DNA from: a virus
Strand: one strand, 5' to 3'
Virus record (IMG/VR): IMGVR_UViG_3300033993_002170
Span: 1 to 20,786 of that record
DNA: 20,786 bases
Shown: piece after piece, positions 13,613 through 20,074 of the stretch
How positions within the stretch are numbered: the first letter of the stretch is position 1
How the letters are laid out: the number at the start of each line of letters is the position of its first letter
Notes under the pieces: generated by a model
Database searches by the model: none
What the model was told of the DNA's origin: nothing
Seen by the model: only the letters and a program-made list of their open reading frames with translations
Translations under genes and position numbers: made by a program

Positions 13613-15393
13613 GCGGTGGCCGTGGTGTCAGCCTTGGGCGCAAGGTCGGGATTGCGGCGGCGGAAGATTTGCTCGCCGAGCTTGTAGGCTTCGTCCGAGT
13701 TCTCCATCGCGTAGGTATCGTCGGACGGCACGGCGGGATTCCAAAACGGATGCTCGTGCTTGAAGACGATTTCGGACGGGATAAGCAGGCCGCTTTTGCC
13801 AGCGCGCATGGAAAACTCGGTGTCGCTGAAAATGCCCGGATAGTCAGGAGCCAGGATGTTTTGCGCGCCGTAGCCGAGTCGCTTGAACGTGGGGCGCGTA
13901 ACGCAAAACGTGACCATGAGATCGTCGTTGCGGTAGCCGTCTTTGATTTGCAGGACGGCGGGCTGGCGTGCGTCCACCTTGGCGCGCAAGGCTTCCTCAA
14001 TCGCCAAATCCCAGTGGAGCGGCGGGAAGACATCATCCTGGGCGGTGATGATGATCTGCCCGGTGGCCGCGTTGGTGGCCGCGTTGTAGTTTTGGACGGC
14101 GGTTCCGCCCGGACGCTCAAGGTTGCCAGCGGGTGAAAGCGCGTGGCGGAAGCGCGAGAGCAGGCCGACCGATTCCTCGTCATCGGAAGAAAAGCCGAAG
14201 ATGTATTCGATGCGCTCCGGGTTGGCGGCGGCATCGAGCCAGCGTTTGCGCGTCATGGCCGCTTGATGGGCGCGGGCGCGGGTCGGGTGGCAAACGCTGA
14301 TGCTGTATTTGTGGCCCTTGATGCGGGCGCGTTCGATCTCGTCAGCTTTGTCTTGCTGCCCGGCCAAGCGGAGCCATTGCGTCCACAAGGCTTCCCCCGC
14401 CCATCCGTAGAGGCCGTCGCGGTGCGTCCACGGTTTATCCACCGGGCGCGGCAGGGCCATCATGGCGCGGATATAGGCTTCGGCGCTCACCATGTCGCCG
14501 AGGTCGAGGTGCATGGCGCCGAGCAGGGCCAAGGCTTCGCGGCGGTTGGGCTGCGTTTTGTAGGCGCTATGGAGCGCCGTCATCATCGCCTTGTATTCGG
14601 GCGAGTCGGTTTGCAGGATTTCGGGGCGGGCCAGTTCGCAGATGTTGAGGCACAGTTCGTAGCGTTCGGTTGGTTTAAGTTCGGGATGAGCCAGCGCCTT
14701 CTTGGCTAACTCCATCGCTTCGGCCTTGCGCCCGTGGCCGACATACTCGCCGTGCAAGTGGTAGATTTCTGAGAGCGTGCGCTCGGCTTCGGGGATCGAC
14801 TCCAAGATGGTCAGATTGCGGTTGCTGCCCTGCTTGGGCTCATCGTCGGGCAAATGGATGACGGTCGGCTCGTCGCACTTGGCGATCCGCGCATCGGCGC
14901 CAAGTTGGAAATTCTCGTGGATGCGGTTCACCCACTTGCCTTTGTCGCGGCGCACGAGGCGCTCGCGGATGTTGTGGGCGATGCCGCGCCCGGCGACATT
15001 GTGAAACAGGGCAAAGGCGTCGAAGTTCTCGCCGTGCTTTTCAAGGAGTTCGTGCAGGGCGGGCGCGAAGTTCGGCCCTGGCGTATCGTCCGCGTCCACC
15101 CACAGCGCCCAAGGTTTGCTGGCGAGGTCGAAGGATTGCTGCCGCGCGGCCCCGAAATCATCGACGTGCGGCCATTCGTTGCCGGGGGCGTTGGCATAGA
15201 CATCGTAGGTCGCCCCGTGTTTCTGGCAGACCTCGGCAATCTTGATGCTCTTGGCTTCGGCCCCGGTGGCGTGGACTACCACCATCTCGCTGACGGCGGG
15301 GGCAAATTGAGTCAAGCAACGGTCAAGCCGTTTGGGTTCGTTGCCGACGATGACGCAAAGCGCGATCTGCTCGCGCGGGCTTTGTTTCTCCAT
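13609..15393 (-). CDS. Two-domain glycosyltransferase in the head module, 594 aa
   Basis: The N-terminal domain (about 10-185) looks like a GT2 (GT-A) transferase: CVIVGNEP at 13-20, a nucleotide-sugar DxD-type VDADD at 99-103 and a later KWVNRIHENF. A helical region (about 200-355) has TPR-like repeats (GRKAEAMELAKKALAHPELKP). A second transferase-like domain (about 363-555) has SVCHPTRA, a QDDV motif at 452-455 and DTEFSMRAG at 524-532. It sits between the capsid gene and the connector genes. It may glycosylate a virion protein or host surface sugars; the acceptor is unknown. ATG 15393 has TTGACA 17 nt upstream and a terminator just before that, so it may be expressed separately from the capsid gene. 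Confidence 0.8.
   Translation of the reverse strand: MEKQSPREQIALCVIVGNEPKRLDRCLTQFAPAVSEMVVVHATGAEAKSIKIAEVCQKHGATYDVYANAPGNEWPHVDDFGAARQQSFDLASKPWALWVDADDTPGPNFAPALHELLEKHGENFDAFALFHNVAGRGIAHNIRERLVRRDKGKWVNRIHENFQLGADARIAKCDEPTVIHLPDDEPKQGSNRNLTILESIPEAERTLSEIYHLHGEYVGHGRKAEAMELAKKALAHPELKPTERYELCLNICELARPEILQTDSPEYKAMMTALHSAYKTQPNRREALALLGAMHLDLGDMVSAEAYIRAMMALPRPVDKPWTHRDGLYGWAGEALWTQWLRLAGQQDKADEIERARIKGHKYSISVCHPTRARAHQAAMTRKRWLDAAANPERIEYIFGFSSDDEESVGLLSRFRHALSPAGNLERPGGTAVQNYNAATNAATGQIIITAQDDVFPPLHWDLAIEEALRAKVDARQPAVLQIKDGYRNDDLMVTFCVTRPTFKRLGYGAQNILAPDYPGIFSDTEFSMRAGKSGLLIPSEIVFKHEHPFWNPAVPSDDTYAMENSDEAYKLGEQIFRRRNPDLAPKADTTATA
13626..13631 (-). promoter_or_regulatory. CTGACA variant motif (connector gene)
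   Basis: CTGACA 13 nt before the ATG at 13612, inside the final codons of the glycosyltransferase gene. Confidence 0.35.
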
Positions 15394-15410
15394 CTCGGCG
15401 GGAGATGGTT

Positions 15411-15416
15411 TGTCAA
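15411..15416 (-). promoter_or_regulatory. TTGACA start-associated motif (glycosyltransferase gene)
   Basis: TTGACA 17 nt before the ATG at 15393 and about 10 nt after the terminator stem. Confidence 0.65.
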
Positions 15417-15446
15417 CAAACAGAAACCCCCGGCGTTGGCCGGGGG
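15417..15446 (-). terminator. Intrinsic terminator after the major capsid gene
   Basis: A perfect 8-bp stem (GCCGGGGG/CCCCCGGC at 15427-15434 and 15439-15446) with a four-base loop on the minus strand, followed by TTTCTGTTTG. It lies about 26 bp after the capsid stop. Confidence 0.85.
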
Positions 15447-15472
15447 CTCCGTGTTGCGTATGAGATGGAGAC

Positions 15473-16369
15473 TTAGGCTCCGAGAGCGAGCTTTGCTGCC
15501 GCTGTGATTCCGCGAGCGTAGCCGTAGACGCACTCCATAGAGACGAACGAGCGTCCCGTGGCTGTCGAATAGTGGCGACGATAGGACATCGAGATGCCCG
15601 TCTGCGGATCAGTGACGGTTTCAGCGGCGATGTATTCGCTGGGCTCTTGAGGAGCCAAGGCGCGAATCGCCACGGCCATCGCGTTCGGGTGAACGGCGAT
15701 ACCGGACAAGCTGATGCTGTTGGTCGGGAGCACGAGGCTCTCGTAGACGTTCATGCCGAGGATGCGAGGAACACGGCCATCGGCAATCGTGTCACGAGCA
15801 CCAAAGGCGCTGGCATCCAACAGGCCGCTCTGCGAAAGAAGGGAATCATAGAGCGTCGTGTTGAGGATGAGGTTGCGGTCGGTCTGCGGCACTTTCGCGT
15901 CGGACAGCGCCTTGCGGAGCGAGCGAGCGTTGGTGATGGTGAAGGCCGAAAGGTTGGTCAGGGTCGCGGCAAACTGCGCGGCGCTGGAAGCGGTCGTGAC
16001 GAAGGCGCTATAAACGTCTTCAAGCACGGCCTGCGCCAGAGCTTTGCCCTGCTGGCGAGCGAACTTGGTGATCTCGGCAACCGAGGACTTGCTGAACTCG
16101 GTATCGGAGAGGCTGACGGTGACAATCTTGTGTTTGTCCACGTTGACGGTCACGTTGTTGAGTGTGCCGCCGAGGGACTCGTAGGAATTGTCGAAGGTCG
16201 TGGCCGACAAGTTGGCGACGAGAGGAACTTCAACCGAGGCGCCGCGACGGACGACTTCAGCCGAATACGATGTGGTCAGAATGGAGAGGCTCTCCAAATC
16301 TGCTGTCAGAGCTTCCAGCGCGGTTTGCGCGAGGAGGCGGTCGTTCAGGTTTGATGCAATGGTTGCCAT
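15473..16369 (-). CDS. Major capsid protein, 298 aa
   Basis: The product begins MATIASNLNDRLLAQTALEAL and has an early strand VRRGASVEVPLVANLSATTFD, a long spine-like helix (SKSSVAEITKFARQQGKALAQAVLEDVYSAF, about 95-125) and NLILNTTLYDSLL. This layout fits the HK97 fold of coat proteins, nearest in feel to P22-type coats. It follows the protease/scaffold gene by four bases and precedes an intrinsic terminator. No TTGACA precedes this start; translation may be coupled to the upstream gene. No N-terminal delta domain of HK97 type is visible, matching the separate scaffold upstream. Confidence 0.88.
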   Translation of the reverse strand: MATIASNLNDRLLAQTALEALTADLESLSILTTSYSAEVVRRGASVEVPLVANLSATTFDNSYESLGGTLNNVTVNVDKHKIVTVSLSDTEFSKSSVAEITKFARQQGKALAQAVLEDVYSAFVTTASSAAQFAATLTNLSAFTITNARSLRKALSDAKVPQTDRNLILNTTLYDSLLSQSGLLDASAFGARDTIADGRVPRILGMNVYESLVLPTNSISLSGIAVHPNAMAVAIRALAPQEPSEYIAAETVTDPQTGISMSYRRHYSTATGRSFVSMECVYGYARGITAAAKLALGA

Positions 16370-16373
16370 AAAA

Positions 16374-16745
16374 TTAGTAAGCGGACGCGATGATTTCGCG
16401 TTTGTTTTTGCGGAAATACTCCACGGCGTCAGAGCCGCTAAGTGAGTTGAAGATTTGCGCCGGCGTCAGTTCGGGCTCGGCCTGCACGACAGCCACGGGC
16501 TCAAGGCCAACAGAAGCGACGATTGCCGCAGCTTGTTCGCCAGCACTTTTGGAGGCCGCGAGCAGCGCGGTGATCTCCTCGTCCTTGCTGGCCGACTCGG
16601 CGGTCAGGCGCTCGACTTCGGCTTTGAGGGTTTCAAGTTCCTTGGCGATGTCCTCGCTGGCTTGCGCCTGCGCGGCTTCGGCTTCGACTTTGGCGGCGAG
16701 GTCGGCCTGGAGGGCGTCGACTTTCGCTTGGAGCTCGGCGTTCAT
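16374..16745 (-). CDS. Predicted nested scaffold product, 123 aa
   Basis: A second in-frame ATG at residue 240 (MNAELQAKVDALQADL) has TTGACA 17 nt upstream and also GGAAG five bases before the start. It begins exactly at the coiled coil, so the product would be a pure scaffold. It is the better supported of the two nested starts and matches the Nu3 arrangement of lambda. Confidence 0.5.
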   Translation of the reverse strand: MNAELQAKVDALQADLAAKVEAEAAQAQASEDIAKELETLKAEVERLTAESASKDEEITALLAASKSAGEQAAAIVASVGLEPVAVVQAEPELTPAQIFNSLSGSDAVEYFRKNKREIIASAY

Positions 16746-16868
16746 GTTATCTTCCGAGGAAGTGTCAACCGCCTCGTCTGCGACGGGGGCTTCGACAATG
16801 GGCTCCGCGACAACTTCGGCGGGAGCAGCTTCTTCGGCTTTGATGGTTTTGGTCGTTTTGCGGGCCAT
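16374..16868 (-). CDS. Predicted nested scaffold product, 164 aa
   Basis: An in-frame ATG at residue 199 of the protease gene (MARKTTKTIKAEEAA) has TTGACA exactly 14 nt upstream, the same spacing as two gene starts here. The product would lack the protease and keep the linker and coiled coil. Lambda makes a comparable nested scaffold (Nu3). The prediction comes from the motif alone; no Shine-Dalgarno sequence is visible. Confidence 0.45.
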   Translation of the reverse strand: MARKTTKTIKAEEAAPAEVVAEPIVEAPVADEAVDTSSEDNMNAELQAKVDALQADLAAKVEAEAAQAQASEDIAKELETLKAEVERLTAESASKDEEITALLAASKSAGEQAAAIVASVGLEPVAVVQAEPELTPAQIFNSLSGSDAVEYFRKNKREIIASAY

Positions 16869-17462
16869 AGAGTTTTGGAAAGTGTCAAAGCGCGCGCGGG
16901 CGGCTTCGGGCGTGATGGAGGCGGCGGCTTCAATGCCGTCTTCGATGGCGTCGGCAAAACCGAGGGCCACGGCTTCGGTGGCATCAAGCCACGTTTCGTC
17001 ATCCATCATTTGCGCGACTTGCTCGGCTTCCATCCCGGTCTTGCGGACGTAAGCGTTGACCAGGGTGGCTTTGAGCTTGTCGAGGATGTCGGCTTCTTTG
17101 CGGAGTTCGTCGGCATCGCCCATCGTCATGCCCCAAGGGTTGTGAATCATGACGAGCGCGTTGTCGGCAATCAGCGTTTCGTCGCCAGCCATAGCGATGA
17201 CCGAGGCCATCGACGCTGCAAGTGCATCAATGTGAACGACTAAGCCGCCTTTGTGCCGACGAAGTGCGTTGTAGATTGCGGCTCCTTCGACAACTGATCC
17301 GCCGACAGAATTGATGCGGAGGTGAACACGCTGGCCGGAAAGTTTTTTGAGTTCGGCAAGAAAGGATTTTGCGGTGACGCCACCAAAACCGATCTCATCA
17401 TAAATGGACACTTCGGCTTCGCCGTCTTCGGTCTGTTGAATTGCATACCAGTGGCGACTCAT
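16374..17462 (-). CDS. ClpP-type prohead protease fused to scaffold, 362 aa
   Basis: The N-terminal part is a ClpP-fold serine protease: NSVGGSVVEG (51-60, oxyanion-hole Gly), IDALAASMAS (78-87, nucleophile Ser84), MIHNPWG (105-111, His107) and LDATEAVALGFAD (159-171, probable Asp160). An Ala/Pro/Glu linker (about 200-239) leads to a coiled coil (240-310), the scaffold part, and a basic C-terminus (RKNKREIIASAY). It matures and scaffolds the head, like lambda gpC/Nu3. The ATG at 17462 overlaps the portal stop (ATGA) and has TTGACA 14 nt upstream, so the longer frame to 17621 is rejected. Two internal starts are predicted at residues 199 and 240. Confidence 0.92.
   Translation of the reverse strand: MSRHWYAIQQTEDGEAEVSIYDEIGFGGVTAKSFLAELKKLSGQRVHLRINSVGGSVVEGAAIYNALRRHKGGLVVHIDALAASMASVIAMAGDETLIADNALVMIHNPWGMTMGDADELRKEADILDKLKATLVNAYVRKTGMEAEQVAQMMDDETWLDATEAVALGFADAIEDGIEAAASITPEAARARFDTFQNSMARKTTKTIKAEEAAPAEVVAEPIVEAPVADEAVDTSSEDNMNAELQAKVDALQADLAAKVEAEAAQAQASEDIAKELETLKAEVERLTAESASKDEEITALLAASKSAGEQAAAIVASVGLEPVAVVQAEPELTPAQIFNSLSGSDAVEYFRKNKREIIASAY
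16763..16768 (-). promoter_or_regulatory. TTGACA motif before nested start at 16745
   Basis: TTGACA inside the protease/scaffold frame, read there as part of V-D-T, 17 nt before an in-frame ATG. Confidence 0.5.
16883..16888 (-). promoter_or_regulatory. TTGACA motif before nested start at 16868
   Basis: TTGACA inside the protease/scaffold frame, read as part of F-D-T, 14 nt before an in-frame ATG. Confidence 0.5.
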
Positions 17463-18955
17463 TGCGCTTGCTGCGGTGTCAATGCGCTGCCGTTGTTTTG
17501 TGTCGGCGGTGCAGGGTTGGGATTGAAAGTGGCGATGCTGTCGGCGCTGATGCCAAACTCGGCGGACAAGTCGGCGAGATACTTGGCCTCGACGGCGCGC
17601 TGGCGGAGTTGGTCTTTCCACTCAAGGCCGCGCTCGCTGTAATCTTCCGAGTAAGTGCGGAGGCCCGCGCGGACATCGTTGAGGTTGGCTTGCGCTTCCC
17701 GTCCGTAGTCCACAGACGCTGCCGCCGGGCGCTGCCATTCGACGCGCCACCAATTTTCGTTCTGCGGAATGAGGCCGCGCTGCATACCGAGCGTGATGAC
17801 GTGCGCCCAGACGCGGGAACAGAGGCGGTCGATGAGAAGGGCTTGCCGTTGCTCAAAGGTGCGTTGGGCGCGGACGAGCACGGCGCGCAGGGCCGCACCA
17901 CCCGCATCGGCAGGACGTGCTGCAAATTCCCAAGGGACGCCGATGTTGAGGCAGACTTCTCTCAAGAGAAGGTCGCAGAAGTCGCGGAAGTTTTGTGTCG
18001 GGCGATTTGATGTCCAAGAGATCAGGTCTTCGCCCATGCCGAGGCGCGGGATGGCGCCGCCTGCGTTGCCGAGGGATTCGACGGTGACTTCGCTGTTGTC
18101 TTGGCTGTTGACGGAGTGGGTCGCCTCGCCAAAGAAATCCGCGCCTTGCGGGTTGGAAGACTTGATGGCGAGAGCGATGTAAGAGGAAATTTTGAGCGCC
18201 ATCTTCTCAAAGCTGATGGCGTCCGACACATCGCGGAGGTGGTTGATGGACGGGGCGAGCGGCGTGACGTAGCGGAGTTCGTCGCCTTGGCTGGCCTCGC
18301 CAACGTGGATCAGTTGCTGTGCCGGGATGTCCTCAAAACGCTGCGCGGGGTCAACGCCGTCGCCAACCAGATGGCGGTAAAAGATCGGGCGTAGCTGCGG
18401 ATTGACCACCACGCCGTCGATGATGTTCTGCGCGCCTTCGCGGGCGGTCGGGTTGCTCGGCTCGTAAATAGACGAGCGAGCGTCACCGATGCGGTGGGCC
18501 AAGATCAGTTGCAACGCGGGATACCCGGTCGATTGCGCTGTGGCGCGGAAGAACACTTCGCCGTCGCGGTCGATGGCGACCGAGGCGATGCGCTGCATCT
18601 CGCGCCAAGTGTATCGGCCTTGGATGTCGGCCACGCGCGACCACTGCTCAAAGAAAGTTTCTGCGGCGTTGTCCCATGCTTCATCGCCGCTTCGGGCCTG
18701 CGGGCGGATGCCTGTGCCCGTGGCGTAGCGGGCCTTCTCGCAAATCAGCCCACGGACAAAGGGCATATTGTTGTAAACCCAGCGCGAGAGTTTCATCAGG
18801 CGCTCGCGGTCGGCGCCGGAAACGTCAATGTGGCTGTCGGTCGCCGTGGCGTTGTAAGGGAATCGACGCTGAATCGAGGGCCGCGCGGCATCGTAGCTCT
18901 GCGCCTTCGGGCTGAAGGCTTTGGTCACAAGTTTCCAGCGGTCGGCGAGTTTCAT
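17459..18955 (-). CDS. Portal protein, lambda family, 498 aa
   Basis: Recognisable lambda-type portal (Phage_portal_2 family). It has an early Tyr/Arg-rich segment (SYDAARPSIQRRFPYNAT), RERLMKLSRWVYNNMPFVRGLI, an internal IGDARSS segment, LISWTSNRPTQNFRDFCDLLLREV, GVPWEFAARPADAGGAALRAVL and a late DYGREAQANLNDVRAGLRTYSED block. The C-terminus is Pro/Gln/Asn-rich. Portals form the dodecameric ring for DNA packaging and tail joining. It starts at ATG 18955, sharing one base with the upstream TGA (TGATG), and ends overlapping the protease start (ATGA). Length is normal for the family. Confidence 0.95.
   Translation of the reverse strand: MKLADRWKLVTKAFSPKAQSYDAARPSIQRRFPYNATATDSHIDVSGADRERLMKLSRWVYNNMPFVRGLICEKARYATGTGIRPQARSGDEAWDNAAETFFEQWSRVADIQGRYTWREMQRIASVAIDRDGEVFFRATAQSTGYPALQLILAHRIGDARSSIYEPSNPTAREGAQNIIDGVVVNPQLRPIFYRHLVGDGVDPAQRFEDIPAQQLIHVGEASQGDELRYVTPLAPSINHLRDVSDAISFEKMALKISSYIALAIKSSNPQGADFFGEATHSVNSQDNSEVTVESLGNAGGAIPRLGMGEDLISWTSNRPTQNFRDFCDLLLREVCLNIGVPWEFAARPADAGGAALRAVLVRAQRTFEQRQALLIDRLCSRVWAHVITLGMQRGLIPQNENWWRVEWQRPAAASVDYGREAQANLNDVRAGLRTYSEDYSERGLEWKDQLRQRAVEAKYLADLSAEFGISADSIATFNPNPAPPTQNNGSALTPQQAQ
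17477..17482 (-). promoter_or_regulatory. TTGACA start-associated motif (protease gene)
   Basis: TTGACA 14 nt before the ATG at 17462, within the last codons of the portal gene, where it encodes Leu-Thr. Confidence 0.65.
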
Positions 18956-19275
18956 CAGTGCAGCGGGTAGTTGAAGGCCGCGATGGCGGTCTTGGAGGTC
19001 TTGCGTGTCAGCCAGAGTTCCAAGTTGGCGGCGCTGAGATCCTTAATCTCTTTCCAGCAATAGAACGCCAGATCCGCAACGGTGCCTGCGGTCTGGTCTG
19101 GGGGGAGCGAATAGGAGTAGCTCTTGCCCCCCATGCTGGCGCTGACGAGAACGCGCCCGCCCTCCTTGGCGACGGTGAAGTTGTTGGAGGCGATGGCCTC
19201 AAGCGCCGCGACTGTCTTTGTCGCGTCTTTGTTGTTGGCTACCCAGACTGAGAAAACAAAGGAGCGCGGAGACAT
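18955..19275 (-). CDS. Small protein between terminase and portal (gpW-like by position), 106 aa
   Basis: Begins MSPRSFVFSVWVANNKDATKTV. A central segment (FTVAKEGGRVLVSASMGGKSYSYS) is a beta pair, followed by a helix (VADLAFYCWKEIKDLSAANLELWL). Lambda gpW, the head-tail joining protein encoded between terminase and portal, has a similar beta pair plus helix, and the position matches. Similarity is faint, so gpW-like is a hypothesis. ATG at 19275 has TTGACA 16 nt upstream, and that TTGACA contains the stop of the preceding gene. Confidence 0.5.
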   Translation of the reverse strand: MSPRSFVFSVWVANNKDATKTVAALEAIASNNFTVAKEGGRVLVSASMGGKSYSYSLPPDQTAGTVADLAFYCWKEIKDLSAANLELWLTRKTSKTAIAAFNYPLH

Positions 19276-19291
19276 TGCTCACGCGCGGCGG

Positions 19292-19297
19292 TGTCAA
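19292..19297 (-). promoter_or_regulatory. TTGACA start-associated motif (106-aa gene)
   Basis: TTGACA 16 nt before the ATG at 19275. Its TGA is the stop codon of the upstream gene. Confidence 0.65.
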
Positions 19298-19497
19298 TCG
19301 GCGCGCTTGGCCTTTTGCTTGGCGCGATACTTGGCCCACCGGGCTTCGACGGCGGCGCGGGCTTGATCGGTTGTTCGGGCCTTACTCGGCCCTTTAACCT
19401 TGCCGCCCTTGCTGCCAGTGGTGCGGGTGTCCACAAAGCTGGCTGGCAGTGGCTTGTTGCAGTTCGGGCATTTCACGCCCGCGATGTTAGCGGGCAT
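19294..19497 (-). CDS. Small basic protein with CxxC, 67 aa
   Basis: I start at ATG 19497 (MPANIAGVKCPNCNKPLP), which overlaps the previous stop by 11 bases. A single CPNC pair at residues 10-13 looks like half of a zinc ribbon. The rest is Lys/Arg-rich (GSKGGKVKGPSKART; RWAKYRAKQKAKR) and probably binds nucleic acid. The position between terminase and portal would allow a packaging accessory role. The family is not recognised. Confidence 0.5.
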   Translation of the reverse strand: MPANIAGVKCPNCNKPLPASFVDTRTTGSKGGKVKGPSKARTTDQARAAVEARWAKYRAKQKAKRAD

Positions 19498-19672
19498 CGT
19501 CGGCAAGCTCAATCGGAAGCTCCAGTTGCGGATCGGCGGCTTTAGTCCGCGCAATCTGCACAATGTGCGCGTGGCGAAGAATGATCGAGGTCAGGCTTAG
19601 TGCCGCTTCGATATCGTAGTCGTGCTGCGCGTTGAAGTGCGCGGCGGCGTGTGCGATTTCGGTGATGTTCAT
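19487..19672 (-). CDS. Hypothetical protein, 61 aa
   Basis: I start at ATG 19672 (MNITEIAHAAAHFNAQHDYD); a longer frame to 19783 overlaps the upstream gene and is less likely. The product is a short His/Ala-rich helical protein (IEAALSLTSIILRHAHIVQIAR) with an acidic end (ELPIELADDAR). The leader holds a strong hairpin at 19688-19710, and CTGACA lies beyond it. Function unknown. Confidence 0.45.
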   Translation of the reverse strand: MNITEIAHAAAHFNAQHDYDIEAALSLTSIILRHAHIVQIARTKAADPQLELPIELADDAR

Positions 19673-19687
19673 TGTGTGTGGTGATTT

Positions 19688-19710
19688 GCGCGGGGGATGG
19701 AACCCCGCGC
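19688..19710 (-). other. Strong GC hairpin in the leader of the 61-aa gene
   Basis: Perfect 8-bp stem (GCGCGGGG/CCCCGCGC) with a 7-base loop, seven bases after the stop of the 86-aa gene. No U-run follows, so it is not a classic terminator. It separates the CTGACA at 19715-19720 from the ATG at 19672 and would leave about 19 unpaired bases between them if folded. Confidence 0.7.
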
Positions 19711-19716
19711 GGATTG

Positions 19717-19977
19717 TCAGGCAAAACAGACAAGCCCGTCCTTGTGCTTGTAGACGGGCTCTAACCCGCAGATGACGCGGCACTTGCTCGCGTCTGCGTA
19801 GTAGCGTTGACCAACGCCACCTTGTTGGATGCCGTTTTTAACCCACGGCACGATGGTCACGCGCAATCCGTATTCCGGATGAATTTCATCAACGCGAACA
19901 ACGGCGCTGAAGTTTTCGACGATGTCGCCCACTTGGATCGGCTGGGCGGCTTGGCCTTGGAGGAGCGTTGTGCTCAT
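19717..19977 (-). CDS. Hypothetical protein after the terminase, 86 aa
   Basis: Begins MSTTLLQGQAAQPIQVGDIVENFSAVV and continues as a small beta-barrel-like sequence (VDEIHPEYGLRVTIVPWVKNGIQQGGVGQRYYADASKCRVICGLEPV) with two Cys close together. It resembles small SH3-like phage proteins in feel only. The start at 19977 has no TTGACA and no clear Shine-Dalgarno sequence, but it follows an AT-rich gap with two inverted repeats. Function unknown. Confidence 0.5.
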   Translation of the reverse strand: MSTTLLQGQAAQPIQVGDIVENFSAVVRVDEIHPEYGLRVTIVPWVKNGIQQGGVGQRYYADASKCRVICGLEPVYKHKDGLVCFA

Positions 19978-19998
19978 GCCCCCAAACTACGCCAGCTG

Positions 19999-20012
19999 CT
20001 TGCGTATGCAAG
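19999..20012. promoter_or_regulatory. Inverted repeat, operator-like
   Basis: CTTGC-GTAT-GCAAG, a 5-bp arm inverted repeat about 22 bases before the 86-aa gene, abutting a second inverted repeat. Possible protein-binding site or leader hairpin. Confidence 0.35.
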
Positions 20013-20031
20013 AAAAAAGATCACCTTTTTT
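20013..20031. other. AT-rich inverted repeat in the terminase-downstream gap
   Basis: AAAAAAG-ATCAC-CTTTTTT, a 7-bp perfect stem with five-base loop. The gap of about 97 bp between terminase stop and next start is much more AT-rich than its surroundings. It could hold a bidirectional terminator or promoter; I cannot tell which. Confidence 0.4.
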
Positions 20032-20074
20032 GAAAATATTTTTGCCCCCTGCTAACCCCTTGATTTTGGGGGGT

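Noticed and set aside
14854-15507. Plus-strand open frame opposite the glycosyltransferase
   Set aside because: It is antisense to a gene with clear domain motifs and has no start motif.
17463-17621. N-terminal extension of the protease frame
   Set aside because: It is Arg/Gln-rich and lies inside the portal gene. The ATG at 17462 has ATGA coupling and TTGACA at 14 nt.
352-19297. TTGACA copies read as ordinary sigma70 promoters
   Set aside because: A -10 box at 16-18 nt would overlap the ATG in most cases and none resembles TATAAT. Spacing follows the start codon instead.
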